64,000 nucleotides of DNA from Diphasiastrum complanatum (lineage: Eukaryota > Streptophyta > Lycopodiopsida > Lycopodiales > Lycopodiaceae), in the NCBI GenBank assembly GCA_029204225.1, contig CM055092.1, forward strand, positions 83,184,212 through 83,248,211. The letters are read 5' to 3'. The notes under the pieces are model-generated. The model did no database searches. It was not told the origin of the DNA and saw only the letters and a list, made by a program, of their open reading frames with translations. Of the stretch, positions 1-12,086 are shown in pieces; positions within the stretch are counted from its first letter, which is position 1; each line of letters starts with the position of its first letter. Made by a program: the position numbers and the translations under genes.

Positions 1-341
1 TAGATTGAAAATGTATAGAATTGATAGGAAAATATATATTTATATATCAAATGCAGTTCCATTTTATTAAATTTGGGAGCCCAAAATACATGTATTGATG
101 CCAAATTGGGCTTTCATTTATTGAATGAAAGAGTCTATACACAAATTTTGCTGAATTTTATTTAAAGTTACTGTTCTTCCACAATGGTGATTGTTGTAGG
201 TAGATCTTTGCAGCACGTTAGCAGCTCTTGTCTTTTTTGCATATGTGACAAGACAAATATTAGTGAACGTGCCATTGCGAATTATGTCATTTTCCATTAT
301 TTTGTACTATTTTGAAATGGCATTAAACATAGAGTACTTAC

Positions 342-1481
342 GAGTCTTCCATTGATGATGAATCTGAAATAAGTCGGTAGATTGGTTTGTAATAGCATGA
401 GCTCTGCTCTGATAAAATCAAGCATCCAATGCTCTTCCACCTCGACCATAGTAAAAAATTCTTCATTGTGTATGATGCTTATCTAAGTTTCGGTCTGTGT
501 GACCATTTAGTTCAAAGTCTTGATCTAGTGGTAGCCATGTGCCATCAATTTTCTTGTATATATGATAACTAAATGTGAGACTGAGCATTTTTTTTCCGAT
601 ATGATAACGGAAGATCATTGATGACATTTTTATCCTGCATTCTATATCATTATTTGTTTTACTATCTCAGTCTTGATCCATGAGATTTGACAATGTCTCA
701 TCTGATAAATCCTTGCAAACAAATAAAATTGGTGTCCTTTGAACACTTGCACTTGAGAAAAAATCAACAAATATATGCAATGAGAGAAACCAACTTAGGC
801 GAACAATTTTTGAACCCATACTTTTCTTCATGGCATTTCTAACATCCAAGAGTAGCTTGCATCTGAAGAATTCAGAAACAATACTATCAGGAATAGGCCA
901 CTCATCACTCTGAAAACTCCATCTCTTTGTGGTATATATGAAGCTTCATAAAAATATATGTCACTATTTGCAAGTTCCTTTGGACTTCTTCCTTTGTATT
1001 GCAGCTTTCCAACATCAAAGTGAATCTCTACAAGTAATTGTGCTGGCTCCCATTCACTTATGTTTGAAGGATATAAATCTGAAAGAGGAAAAACATTGAA
1101 ATATTTAGATCGTAATCTGAAGAGCATCAATAAAAAAACACGTATGATTACAGTAGAGTACATACGTTTTGATATACTTACAGTTACATTTTCGATGATA
1201 ATGAGGATTGATATCTTGTACTTTCCAAACGCATATGAACATGTTGTACTAAAACTTTTGATATAGATTGACCCCCTTGTCTTAAACTCCAAAATCTTTG
1301 CTTTCCAATAAGATTTGTATTTCATCTTTGTGCTTTTCTTCTGTCGAAAATTGTTCTTTGATGATGGATGCAACAACACCCATGAATTCTTTGTATATTT
1401 TGTTGGCTTCCAGTTATCAGCAACATCTTTCTCATTGTAAAGAATCACAGGCTCAATTGTAGATCTTGGTCTCCTTGCCAT
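342..1481 (-). CDS. Unrecognised multi-exon host gene or gene remnant
   Basis: I do not recognise this gene. Reading begins at an ATG at 1481 (MARRPRSTIEPV...) and stays open for about 100 codons to a consensus donor GTAAGT at 1181. A good acceptor (TTTCCTCTTTCAG) follows at 1079, but the phases on either side do not match. Beyond it, frames change near 928: one frame reads ...EWEPAQLLVEIHFDVGKL..., the next reads ...SDEWPIPDSIVSEFFRCKLL... down to a stop at 667. A further exon at 342-482 has an acceptor (CTTAG) and a consensus GTAAGT donor; it encodes 47 codons including EEHWMLDFIRAELMLLQ. The codon-like composition and splice signals suggest a real gene; the phase conflicts suggest either missed introns or decay. 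The GRSPKELANSD stretch weakly recalls BAH domains, which is not enough to name it. More exons may lie left of the window. Confidence 0.4.
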
Positions 1482-2089
1482 TGCTATTTTCAAAGCTTAG
1501 GCACCAAAAATCTCTCTGAAATAATTTTAAATTCAATTTTTCATATCACATTTAATCTCAAGATAATGCCACAGTAGTTACAATTATATTTCTAGCAACT
1601 GTGCATACTATATTTCTATAACTGTAACTAGTCTAGTTAACAAATTTTATTATGCTAACCAACATAGTTAAATAAATTTAACTTGAGGTATTGACGTTGG
1701 GCAGATTAGCACAGGAAGAGAGAACCAATGGGATACGTCCATGCTGCCCAACGCAACTTTCAAAGTTTGCTTTAATATATTTTTATTTTTTAGTTTATTT
1801 GAGCTACGTTACGTAGAATTCAAATTTGAGCATTTTCATTGGGCCAGCTGGAGGTCGAAACTAGGAGAAAAAAATAAAAGTATCTTTACAAAGGGTTTTT
1901 TACAATTTTGGAACTCCTCTAATGTTGAACACTTTCCTCTACACGTCCAAGGCAGAAATCAACTGGCACAATAGAGAATGCACCCAAGTGTAGCTCTTGT
2001 CAGAGATCATATTCAGAAAGTAGAGAGGGGACCTCCCATCATTGATCGTCGCCTCAAGGAGGCAATTTTTTGTTATCTCCTTGTTCTTG

Positions 2090-2895
2090 GGCCTTGACAT
2101 TTTGCGAGTAAATTTTTTGCAAGTTTTGTGAGTTTCTTTCTTGCCATCATTCAACAAAAAGATAGCACATGGTGTGCCACCCTTTTTATGCTAGTACTTC
2201 AATGTTTATTATTAAAATTGTGGTCTGGTACATAGTTAAAGATTCCTCTAAGTAAAAAAAAATTCAAATTAATTTTTTTTTTTGCAGCCAACCCAGATAG
2301 CACGCCGGAAAAAAAAAACTTTTTTTTTGTGCAGCAAAAAAATTTCTCATTTCATATAGCACGCCGACGTGCTATCTTCAAAGGTTGTAAATTTTTCTTT
2401 TAGTTCTTTTACTTAGCATGTCGGCTTACTACGTTGCGGGGTTTAAATAAATATTCCAAAATAATGGTTTTACTCAAAATTTGGTTCTCAAATGTGTCAA
2501 AATAGCTTTTCTATTTTATAATTTACTTGGCAAGCTCACCAGCATGCTAGCCGAATCAGCTCCAAAAAGAAATTTTTTCAAAAAGTTCTTCAAAAAAACT
2601 TCATGTTTTTGAAATAAAAAAATTGCAAGCTAGCACGCCGGCATGCTGAATTTTACAACTTCAAGGACAATTTAAAAAAAAAAAAAGTGAACCTGTATTT
2701 ATAGAGTAACAAAGTATTTTGTGATGGACCTATTTAGAATATGATGGATAGTCAAATTTTTAAGTATGCACCAAACCATCACTCTTGTTCTTAAAAAATC
2801 ATGTAGTGGCATAGAAAGAGTAGCACACCATGTGCTACCATTTTGTTGGAGCTTCTCATGGAAGAAACTCGCAAAACTCGCAAAATGTCAAAACC
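2090..2895. mobile_element. Non-autonomous Mutator-like (MULE) element
   Basis: Ends read GGCCTTGACATTTTGCGAG (left) and, on the opposite strand, GGTTTTGACATTTTGCGAG (right). The terminal inverted repeats run about 110-120 bp inward (roughly 2090-2207 and 2785-2895) and include a shared TAGCACATGGTGTGC block. The element is flanked by an exact 11-bp direct repeat CCTTGTTCTTG at 2079-2089 and 2896-2906. Long TIRs starting with G, plus a 9-11 bp target duplication, are the hallmark of Mutator superfamily elements. The 806-bp body has no transposase ORF, so it would depend on a transposase made elsewhere. Several copies of an AGCACGCCGRCGTGCT-like palindrome lie in the interior. Confidence 0.75.
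2357..2648. repeat. Interspersed near-palindromic AGCACGCCGGC motifs inside the MULE
   Basis: The motif occurs complete at 2357-2374 (TAGCACGCCGACGTGCTA) and 2631-2648 (TAGCACGCCGGCATGCTG). Half or variant copies lie at 2298-2308, 2413-2426 and about 2541. All are inside the element at 2090-2895, away from its termini. They could be transposase-binding or hairpin sites, or simply decayed internal repeats; the function is inference. Confidence 0.45.
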
Positions 2896-3540
2896 CCTTG
2901 TTCTTGTTAAAATCTTAATTCTTTGCTATTTTGGATTACGGCCTTGACAAAGGAGGAGAAAATGTTCAAATCATGGCATGGGGTGACACTTTTGGTTACC
3001 ACATAATGCAAAAGTGGAGGATGTGGAGACCAATGTTAAGGATGACGTCCTCACCCTCCATATTTCGAAAATCAAGAACCTCAAGATGAGGTGAAGTCCA
3101 TCAAAATATTAGGCTAAATTGTAACAACAAGATAATAGTACATAGATGTTAGAACAACATATGTATAGGTCAAAGTTCTTGAATAACTTTTCAAGTAATA
3201 TGAAGACACTATGTTAATAACAAAGCCCTTGAATATGAATAGATACAAATTATACTTTGTGTCAAGTTTTGCTATTACTAATATAAAACTTAGTCTTTCA
3301 AAGTCTTTTACTAAGCTCACAACACCGCCTCATGCATTAAAACCTTGAGATGATCAATGATTGATTGTAGAAGGTAGTCATTGGACCTGTTAGGGGATTT
3401 ATGAAATTATGTGCTTCCATATGTATGATTCACATGTAGTCTTGTTGTTGTGATCAAATGACCACAATTGGCTTTGGTTTCCAAGCTATCCACCATCTAC
3501 TACATGGCTAAAAACTCTCCAATAGCTAGTTATTTCAGAA

Positions 3541-3832
3541 GTTGAGAACAATGGTTTGGGGTACAAAGATTGCTAGGTTGTAGAAGATAGATATCACCTA
3601 TGGACGTCATCAATTGGTTGATATTTCTTCAAACATTGCAATAAGCCTTACCAACAGTTGAAGGTTGTTGAGAGATAGTGTGTCCCAATAAGTTGAGAAC
3701 AATAATTGGGGCTACAAAGATTACTACATTGTAGAAGATAGCTATCATCTATGTTCATCAATTGGTTGACATTTCTTCAAGCATCGCAATAAGCCTTACC
3801 AATAGTTGAAGGTTGTTGAGATGAATGTAACG
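3541..3832. repeat. Two-copy imperfect tandem duplication (period about 151 bp)
   Basis: A unit beginning GTTGAGAACAAT at 3541 recurs at 3692. Shared stretches include TACAAAGATT, GTAGAAGATAG, ATCAATTGGTTGA, AATAAGCCTTACCAA and AGTTGAAGGTTGTTGAGA. The copies have diverged by small indels. No coding capacity is evident. The rest of 2907-4747 shows no gene I can support. Confidence 0.6.
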
Positions 3833-4747
3833 AGGATAATGGTCGAATGTAAATCGTTAATAATTTCTATAGTTTTTCTTTGAAGAATTAACCTCGATAT
3901 GTACCTCATAAATGATTGAAAATGTTGTAGTCACTAAACAACGTGAAAATCCCTAGCCAATTGCCTATTGGTATAAAAATCTCACCAAAAGCTAAAAACT
4001 ACATATATGTTCACACTAGAATCATTACAATTTTACATTAGTTTGTTAACTCCTATGTAAGATTCTAAATTTATGCAAGATGCACATAATGACATATCAA
4101 AATAGATCTACTATTAAACTCAATTCAAGGCCATAATTGCATTCCTATGAGGAACATTGCTTATAGTGTGTAATTGTCCAAGATCATCTTCACAACCCAC
4201 GACTCTTGACATGAAAATTTCAAAGATTTGAATTGACTTAGACTGATTAACATCAAAGTGTCAAATTAATGTTGGCTCTCATAAGGGTATCTTTGATCAT
4301 GATTCAGCTTATGAGAAGTAATTTGTGACTTGATTTGTTGGAATTTCACAATACTAAATACAATTTCTAGAAGGATGGACTGAGCGAAATGTCATTTTCG
4401 ACACAAAGCCACCAAGCCACAGCTACACGAAATTTAGTTGTGGATTATGCTGGTGAATCTACTTCTCTAACTTTGTAGACACCAAACCTGGGATCTCAAA
4501 CTGCAAAAATTATAATCTCTTCATTCAGTTGAGCGAGTTACAGCATAGAGATCCCACATTCTCGATTGTACATACGCATTAGGCCAGTACTTCCCCTTCT
4601 CAACTGCTGGTGGGTCTGTAGTTCATGATCGGCATCCACCTGTTCACTTTGTATTCGCAATCAATAAAGCTGCTGCACCTAGAATGGAGTAAAAAGAGCC
4701 AAAAAGTTTATGCGATGAAACGGATTCAGGATTTTAGTGTAGACGAG

Positions 4748-6087
4748 TTAATTTGTTGCTCGAGTTGATTTGACGGTAACAAACAATTGTAGAAGAGATG
4801 CCTTAATTTCAGCCTTCTTTATCATTCGGGACAAATTGAAGCCTTTCCTAATTCGGTTTTTGTACCTGCAACAGAATAAAACGAAAGTATCATCGAACTG
4901 TATCGGTAAAGAATATGAACATAATTGGTGATACTAGAAATGCATACAAATGATCAGCCGTGTGCTGCCATAATCCGGGCTCCAAGACAGAATTTTGAAG
5001 TCTGAAATGATAAGCAGTAGATACATCGAGCCAAGTTGAAACTGCTAAAGTTGAGGTTGCGGTTTCACGGCTCATTTTTGACGTTGCATGTGCTAGTTAC
5101 CTTTCATTGAAGCACCTGCCAACGCATAGAGTGCATTTTCGGCCTTCAGTCATCTGACCCATCCCTTTCCTCACGCAATCTCTGCAGTAAAGCTTCCCAC
5201 ATACCTGTGAACAAAAACTTCCTCTTATGTTCCATGATGTCGTAAAACTAGCTTATAAAAGATAACATTGAAGACACAGTTGATTACACCACTCAGGTAA
5301 ATCGTTTAAGCACTCTGCAAGAGCAAAGCTTATGTTACGGAGACATATATCGCATAAGTTTTTAAGAGCACCTAAACTAAATGCAGTAAAAGCAAGGAGT
5401 TCTGACCAGGCATCTGGTTTTGAAGAGGTAGACGTAAGAGGTACACATACAGCACTTCGTTGGGTGATGAGATACGAATCTACTTGGGCTTGGGCTATTC
5501 AAATTCTTTTTTGCGGCTTTCTCGACTGCCTTGGGGAGTTGTGCTCCCCTTTTGTCATTCTTGAGCGGATCACGTGATTTCGTCTCTGCGGTCACTGGCA
5601 AGAACTTGCCTTCGTCAGTTTCAAGATGATGTTCGAGCGACAAAATGGTAGCCAGCGTTTTGGGAGTTCTTGGCGATGTCTGGTCTGTTGTCACTGTTCC
5701 TCCGCATACGTGAAGCTCCTTCTTTCCTTGTCCTGGTTTGGCCAAATCAGCGAGAGTGAGATCATGGAAGCTGCTAGTCGTAGATGCTTGCATGTAGAGA
5801 GCGACCATCTCATCCTGAGCTGTTCTGATCTGCTCTACAGTGATGTTGCTGGTTGATAGCTTTGGTCTTGTCATCTCAGGAGCGACTTCCTCCGTTGTGG
5901 TTGCTCCTTCTCTAGATGATGCATTTCGTTTCCACAGCTTTGGACTCTCAGGCCCTGATTCCTTTGCATTCACATCATTCTTACCAGCAGCACCTGGCGA
6001 AGCAGTTGGCCATAATGTAAGGCTTTCCACATAAGAAGTATTGGCACGATCCGATCCATCTCTAATCTGAAATGCACTAAAACCCAT
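4748..6087 (-). CDS. Plant protein with C-terminal XLG-like Cys-rich zinc motif
   Basis: The first coding exon starts at ATG 6087 (MGFSAFQIRDGSD...) and runs to about 5435. It encodes a hydrophilic Ser/Thr-rich region and ends near ...PTKCCMC. Exon 5101-5204 follows a CACAG acceptor and reads VCGKLYCRDCVRKGMGQM then TEGRKCTLCVGRCFNER. It ends at AAAG|GTAACT and joins in phase to exon 4748-4865 (acceptor TTCTGTTGCAG), which encodes YKNRIRKGFNLSRMIKKAEI... to a TAA. The CxxC...YCxxCVxxxMGxMxEGRKCxxCxG pattern closely resembles the Cys-rich region that precedes the G-alpha domain in plant extra-large G proteins. Here the protein stops about 40 residues later, so no GTPase domain follows. The donor of the first intron is uncertain (TSY|GTCTAC keeps the frame). 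Likely a zinc-binding regulatory protein; the role is unknown. Confidence 0.6.
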
Positions 6088-6126
6088 TTTCTAAGTCAGT
6101 ATGAATCTTCGCTGCTCATTCATTAC

Positions 6127-6515
6127 CTTTCTTAGTCACTTTTGTTTGCTGCTGCCGTCTTCCTTTCTCATGATCACAATCAACGACATGTCATCTGATC
6201 CTACGACCTCTTCTGCAACCATGATCGTGTCATACTTCTTAACTCTCCTTACGAGAACTATATACACTCAACTCAGTTGCTGATCATCCCGTGATCTATA
6301 CTTTAACTCTAAAGAGAGCTCCCGAAGTCGATGAATTCACGCACTAATTCACAAACCCAACAACGCAAATGCTTCAAATTGATCTTTATTTTCTCTGTGG
6401 GAGAATGAATGAGAGAGTGATAGCATCCCCTTATATCCTCAATATAGCTGGTCTGCCGGAACCTTTCTTCGAGAATACCGTCCCAGCTTGTTTCTTCTGC
6501 TGACTGCAGTAGCAA
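6127..6515 (-). promoter_or_regulatory. Candidate promoter and 5' leader of the Cys-rich gene
   Basis: Upstream of the ATG at 6087, the minus strand has a TATA-like GATATAAGG near 6431-6439, followed by about 200 bp of leader. The leader contains a short upstream reading frame (ATG at 6222, stop at 6136, 28 codons, beginning MVAEEVVGSDD). A donor-like AAAG|GTAATG sits at 6127/6126, and an acceptor-like TTTCAG ends at 6067. If that 60-bp intron is used, the 5' exon is mostly non-coding. Assigning the start to 6087 is therefore a choice, not proof. Confidence 0.35.
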
Positions 6516-6736
6516 TTTATCACAGCAGATCTGTGTCCTGGCCAGTCAAAATATTCGAGTGCTCGTAACAAAAATATAAACAACCTCATAAAATAAAATA
6601 AACAAGGTCATCTACAAGGTGAGAGGTCAGCTTTGCTGTGCATGTCCAAGAACAAACAAGGTGATTGAAGGAGAGAATAAACAAGGTGATTCAATCTATT
6701 ATGAGAATCTTTGCTTAGGGTAATCAAAATGCTAAA

Positions 6737-7500
6737 TTATAAAAGGAAGATTGCATTTCATTAGAATTTTAAAAAAAAAACTTATCTAGAAAGACTGGGT
6801 CTTATTTAGGAGTGACATCTCATCTTTTAGTAGTTTGTCTTACTTATACTTATTCTGACAAAGCTAGAAATAAGAAGAGTCCTACAATTAAAAAAGAATC
6901 AACTAAAAGAGACTCCTCTTAAAACTTAACTCACCTAGAAAACACAAATGACCTTCCATATAATTTTCACAATAGCTCATTCTTCTCTTAACAAAGATGA
7001 AAGATTACAATACTTTTGTGGAAACAGCAAAATACAGAAACTTATAATATAAAATATATAAGTATAAAAAGTTTCAACAATTGGCCCTTGAGATTTTATC
7101 AATATCTTGTGAGCACTTATATTCATAAATTCTCCGGGACCTCAGGTGCTCCAAAAAATAGTAAACAAATAGCAAGGACCCACATGTCCATTCTCCATCA
7201 AAGATTCTTGATAACATCAAAGATTAACTCATGTTTTTGTTGTTCTTATTATCATTTATATACATCATTCTAACTACCTAGTGCTCTCAAAAACCCTAGG
7301 TCTATTGTCTTACATGCCAAATTTTGGGATTTTGCTTACCAGTTTCAAATTCAAATTTCATGCCTTTTTAGCTTTGTCAAGGTAAGCTATTGTGATGATT
7401 TGCTAAAAGATGAAGTGTCACTCTTAGTTAAGTTTGATCATTAAAATGATATTTTTTTTAGCTTTTCATTTTTCTAAAATGCAATCTTTGTTTTTTATTT
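6737..7500. repeat. Degenerate long inverted repeat (foldback-like)
   Basis: The left arm (about 6740-6890) contains AAGATTGCATTT, an A-run, GGAGTGACATCTCATCTTTTAG and TCTGACAAAGCTAGAAA. The right arm (about 7355-7495), read on the minus strand, contains the same blocks in the same order: AAGATTGCATTTTAG, GAGTGACACTTCATCTTTTAG, TTGACAAAGCTAAAAA. The arms are roughly 150 bp and the loop about 450 bp. No target duplication was found, so the class is open (old MITE or foldback element, or a locally inverted duplication). Confidence 0.45.
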
Positions 7501-7969
7501 TATATTTCAAAGATTTGAATTTCATGCATATTACAAAGCTTCTTGTGATTTTCTCGGTTTTAATAATATTGGCTTGAAATGTTTTTGTGAGAATTGAGCA
7601 TTGCTATATTTTCTCGCCTGCTCTAAAAGATACCATTTGTTGAAATCAACATTCTATTAATTTTAAGTTTTATTTATTAAAAGTGTGCTTTAATATTATA
7701 AAATCTATTTTAATGTTTTCTCACTTCCATTGAAATGTTTTGTGAGCATCAAGTCCTCCTTTTTCAACAATCGTTCATGGCCATTCTTCTTCTATAATTT
7801 TCAAGGGGGGATAAGGCCAAGGGTTGAGGGCAAGGCATGACCTTGGAGAATGGCCCTTGACCTTTCCTACTTAATGCCAAATGCAATTTATTTATGTATA
7901 ATGATAGGACAATATAACATTGGGTGTTGACATACAACATAAAAACAAAAACATTTGAATAGATTCTAG

Positions 7970-8335
7970 TGCACATCCATTTAGTAATTGGCATTGAGCT
8001 CTTGGACATGTAATTTGAAGTCTAAACTCTAGGTCTCAATAGCTTAGTGATTGACATCTAGCACTCAGACAGTCGAAGAGCTAGGTGTCATTTCTTAAGA
8101 ATTGTCCACATTCACATATAGAAAATAATTTCTATATTTCTATTTGAGAAGATTTGGTGGACATCCATTTGGTAATTAACGTTGAGCACTTGATTCTTCT
8201 ATTCTAGGTGTCAATCTCTTAGTCATTGACATCTAGTAGTCAATGGACGGTTCAAACTAGGTGCCATTCTAGGATTGTTCGTATTCACTTTGATAAAAAA
8301 AATCTTCTATATTTACTTGAAAGCAAAAAAAGGTT
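7970..8335. repeat. Diverged tandem duplication (period about 185 bp)
   Basis: Two adjacent units share GTG(C/G)ACATCCATTT(A/G)GTAATT, GTGATTGACATCTAG, CTAGGTG(T/C)CATT and TTTCTATATTT(C/A). They begin near 7970 and 8157. The remaining sequence from 7501 to about 10,000 has no ORF or element signature I can support. Confidence 0.5.
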
Positions 8336-10099
8336 CTAATATTGGACAAGCTTCATATCATGCTCTTTCATGTGTCTTTCATGACCTACCAAGTATGAAG
8401 TCCCTTGGCATTATTTGTCCGAGTGTTATCGTTTACATAGCTACATAAGGCTGATCATGAAGACACAGATGAGAGACTTACTTGGAAGTTGCCAAAGTGG
8501 AGTGGAGCTCAATGCCACCTTGGGTTGTGTGCTAGAGGAAGATGCAAGGTTTAACACCTAGCCATTTGGCGTGTATGTGAAATGAGAGCATGAGTGTGCT
8601 TGCAATGTGTCAACAATAAGTTTGAAGCCTGCAGGAGGCTCAACTCTAGTACAAACATGTTGTCAAGGAACAAAGTCGCTTCGCCTTATTCATTTGAAAG
8701 GCATATGTGTTCACGATTGGAATCTCTACTTTTCCTTGAAAGATAAAGGTTGAACTAGGATGTTAAGGAGAATCTTAACTTGAAATGTTATTGAATAGGA
8801 GAACCCTGAAATTTATTATGTGCTCCATAGGTCTTATGGATCATGAATTGTTTTTTCTCTTGTATTAATTTCAGGGTGGAGCTAACTTGGTGTTCAAAAA
8901 GGATTGTGGACCTCAACTCCTAGCCCTTCACACCATAATATGAGAATGTGAGCATGAGGGTGTTTCTTTGTCTTATTTTAAGTTTTGATGAGTGCATCAT
9001 GCTTGCATACATATGAACACTTAATTTCACATACTTATCAAAGTTTCACATGCCAATTCTATTTTCTATGTGCTAATGTTTCAAAAGTTTGTGAAAATGT
9101 AATTTCATCTACATACTTACAAAGGTTCTTTTATTAGAAAATAAATAACATCACTTCTAATGAGAATACTATAGTATCAAGCCCTATTTTAAATATGTGA
9201 AGCTAATTTTGCATGATTTAGGATGCATGCACCCATTGTCATCCAATCATCATGAACCATGCAAAATGCTTCATGATGGTGGAGAGATATTGATGATGGC
9301 ATCTCACAAGCATTTTGCATCATTAGATGAGGGTAGGGCCATATATACACCCTCAATGAGCTCCTCCCTATTAGCACAAATTCGATCAAGGTGAATCTCA
9401 AATACACCCAAACTTCAAACACCTAAAATGACCTTGGGAGAATTTTCATTTTAGGAACCATAGTACCCAAATTCCAAGGGCCTCATTTTTTATTTTAATT
9501 AATGTTAGTCCCATTTGTGCAACCAATCAAATTTCAACACATAGGATTCAATGGTCCATATGACATGGCAAATTGCAGCTTGGACCCACATTACATCTAA
9601 TTTCCTAACCCTACTACTCATACTAATTTCAAGTAGTCTCTCTTAAATTGTTTTCAAATAATGCATGTAAGATTATTAGATTTAAATAGTTACACTTTTA
9701 AGAAACATCAACATCATAAATTCCTTAAAATGATTCCAAATCTTTTAAAAAATAAAATTTCTCTCATTTTCATTTTGAAACATATAGAATTGGAGCAAAT
9801 TGATGGGGAGGGAAAAATTTGAATCGTATACATTGCTAGTGAACAAAATGTCAAGCTGAAATTTATAAGCAAAAAGAGAGGCTAGGCTGAAGGGGTTGAT
9901 TAGTGGGGCATAGTCCCCCTCCAACACATTAGACAAGAGGCACGAGGGATCATGCATGCTCATCATGCTTTTCCATGTAGTAGAGCATGATGGACCTAAA
10001 CATGCACTAGGGCCCCTAGTTCAGTTGGTCGAAGCAGGATTGCACAAGCCTTTGAGCCCCCTCTCCTTGTTTTGTTTTTTCTTTAGTTAAGATTTAAAT

Positions 10100-10952
<853 letters not shown>

Positions 10953-11279
10953 CTAAGATTCTTTGTCTCTTACTAATTCCATAGTTGACCTTATCAATCT
11001 CAATATCATTAGTTCTTGTAAGTAACATATCGACAACGCAATGCCAAAACATAGTGATATGGATTCCATCTGCCTTGAAAAACATTCACTTATCACAAAC
11101 TTGAGAGTCAACCAACAAGTGTTGAGCCTGGCATGCCAACTCCAACTCCTTGGTACTTGCTTGAGCCCAAAAACATTCTTCTGAGATGGAAAATTTGATC
11201 TTCCTTTCCATGGACTAGAAAAAACTACAAAAAAAAGTTGATCTAGATTGGCAATTTGGCAATCAACAAGCAAGAACAA
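10953..11279 (-). pseudogene. Copia reverse-transcriptase fragment
   Basis: The minus strand reads FGLKQVPRSW, the Copia RT motif usually seen as YGLKQAPRAW. After a frameshift it reads DGIHIT...VVDMLLTRTNDIEID, corresponding to the YVDDMLLTG catalytic region, with the YVDD aspartates largely lost. No other Copia domains adjoin it. It is a dead scrap; its closest relative in the window is at 18,465-18,600. Confidence 0.65.
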
Positions 11280-12086
11280 TCAATAGCATTGATCAATCAC
11301 TAAATCTAACTTGGAACATGTGTACTACAGGCTGTAGTATGGCCTACAAGCTGAGAAACAAGTACAAATTGATTTGGTTGCATTTGGATCACAAAAACTC
11401 AATGCACATAGTGGAGTAGCTTGAGATTGCCAATGAGCTCCAAAAATAATCTATCTTCTCACTATTGGTGGTTGGAATACATAGCAAAAGTGACTTCCTT
11501 TGTGAAGTTAGGTGGATTTCTAGCATGTAATAAGGAATTTAACTTGGCACTTTTTCCCTAATTTGCAACCCTAGCCTAATTCCTAGAGTCATGCCTAGTA
11601 GGTGACTAGTTGGTCAATTTTTCACGTTAAACTTAGGTGTGGGTCCTATAATCTAGGAATCACTACCGAAATGACATGACCAACCCTTTAAACTTGATCT
11701 AACCTATAGTAGGGTAGGTTTCCCACGTCCTACTTTTACCAAGTGTCTTTTTCCTACCTAGAATTGTACAATCTTCACTTTGTGCATGTCTTGCATGTCA
11801 CTATGGATCACTTACAGCAATTGCATGTGATATGCCACAAGTTTCTACAAGCATATTAATGACATTTCTAAGTCTATAATCTATATGCAAGCTGTATACT
11901 ACCAACTAGACTTGAGAAACCCATAGAGCTCGAGTTCCTTCTAGGCCAAATTTGGCATTTACCATATGAAACAACACACTTGCATAGAAAAAAGTTTGTA
12001 GCAAGCCTAAAGTCAAGATAGATGATTTTTCATTTTCAGCACTCCTAAAAACAATCTATGTTGACTAGTTCTATTCTAGAAAGATT

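Noticed and set aside
2298-2648. CRISPR-like array
   Set aside because: Copies are few, unevenly spaced, palindromic and within a eukaryotic DNA transposon.
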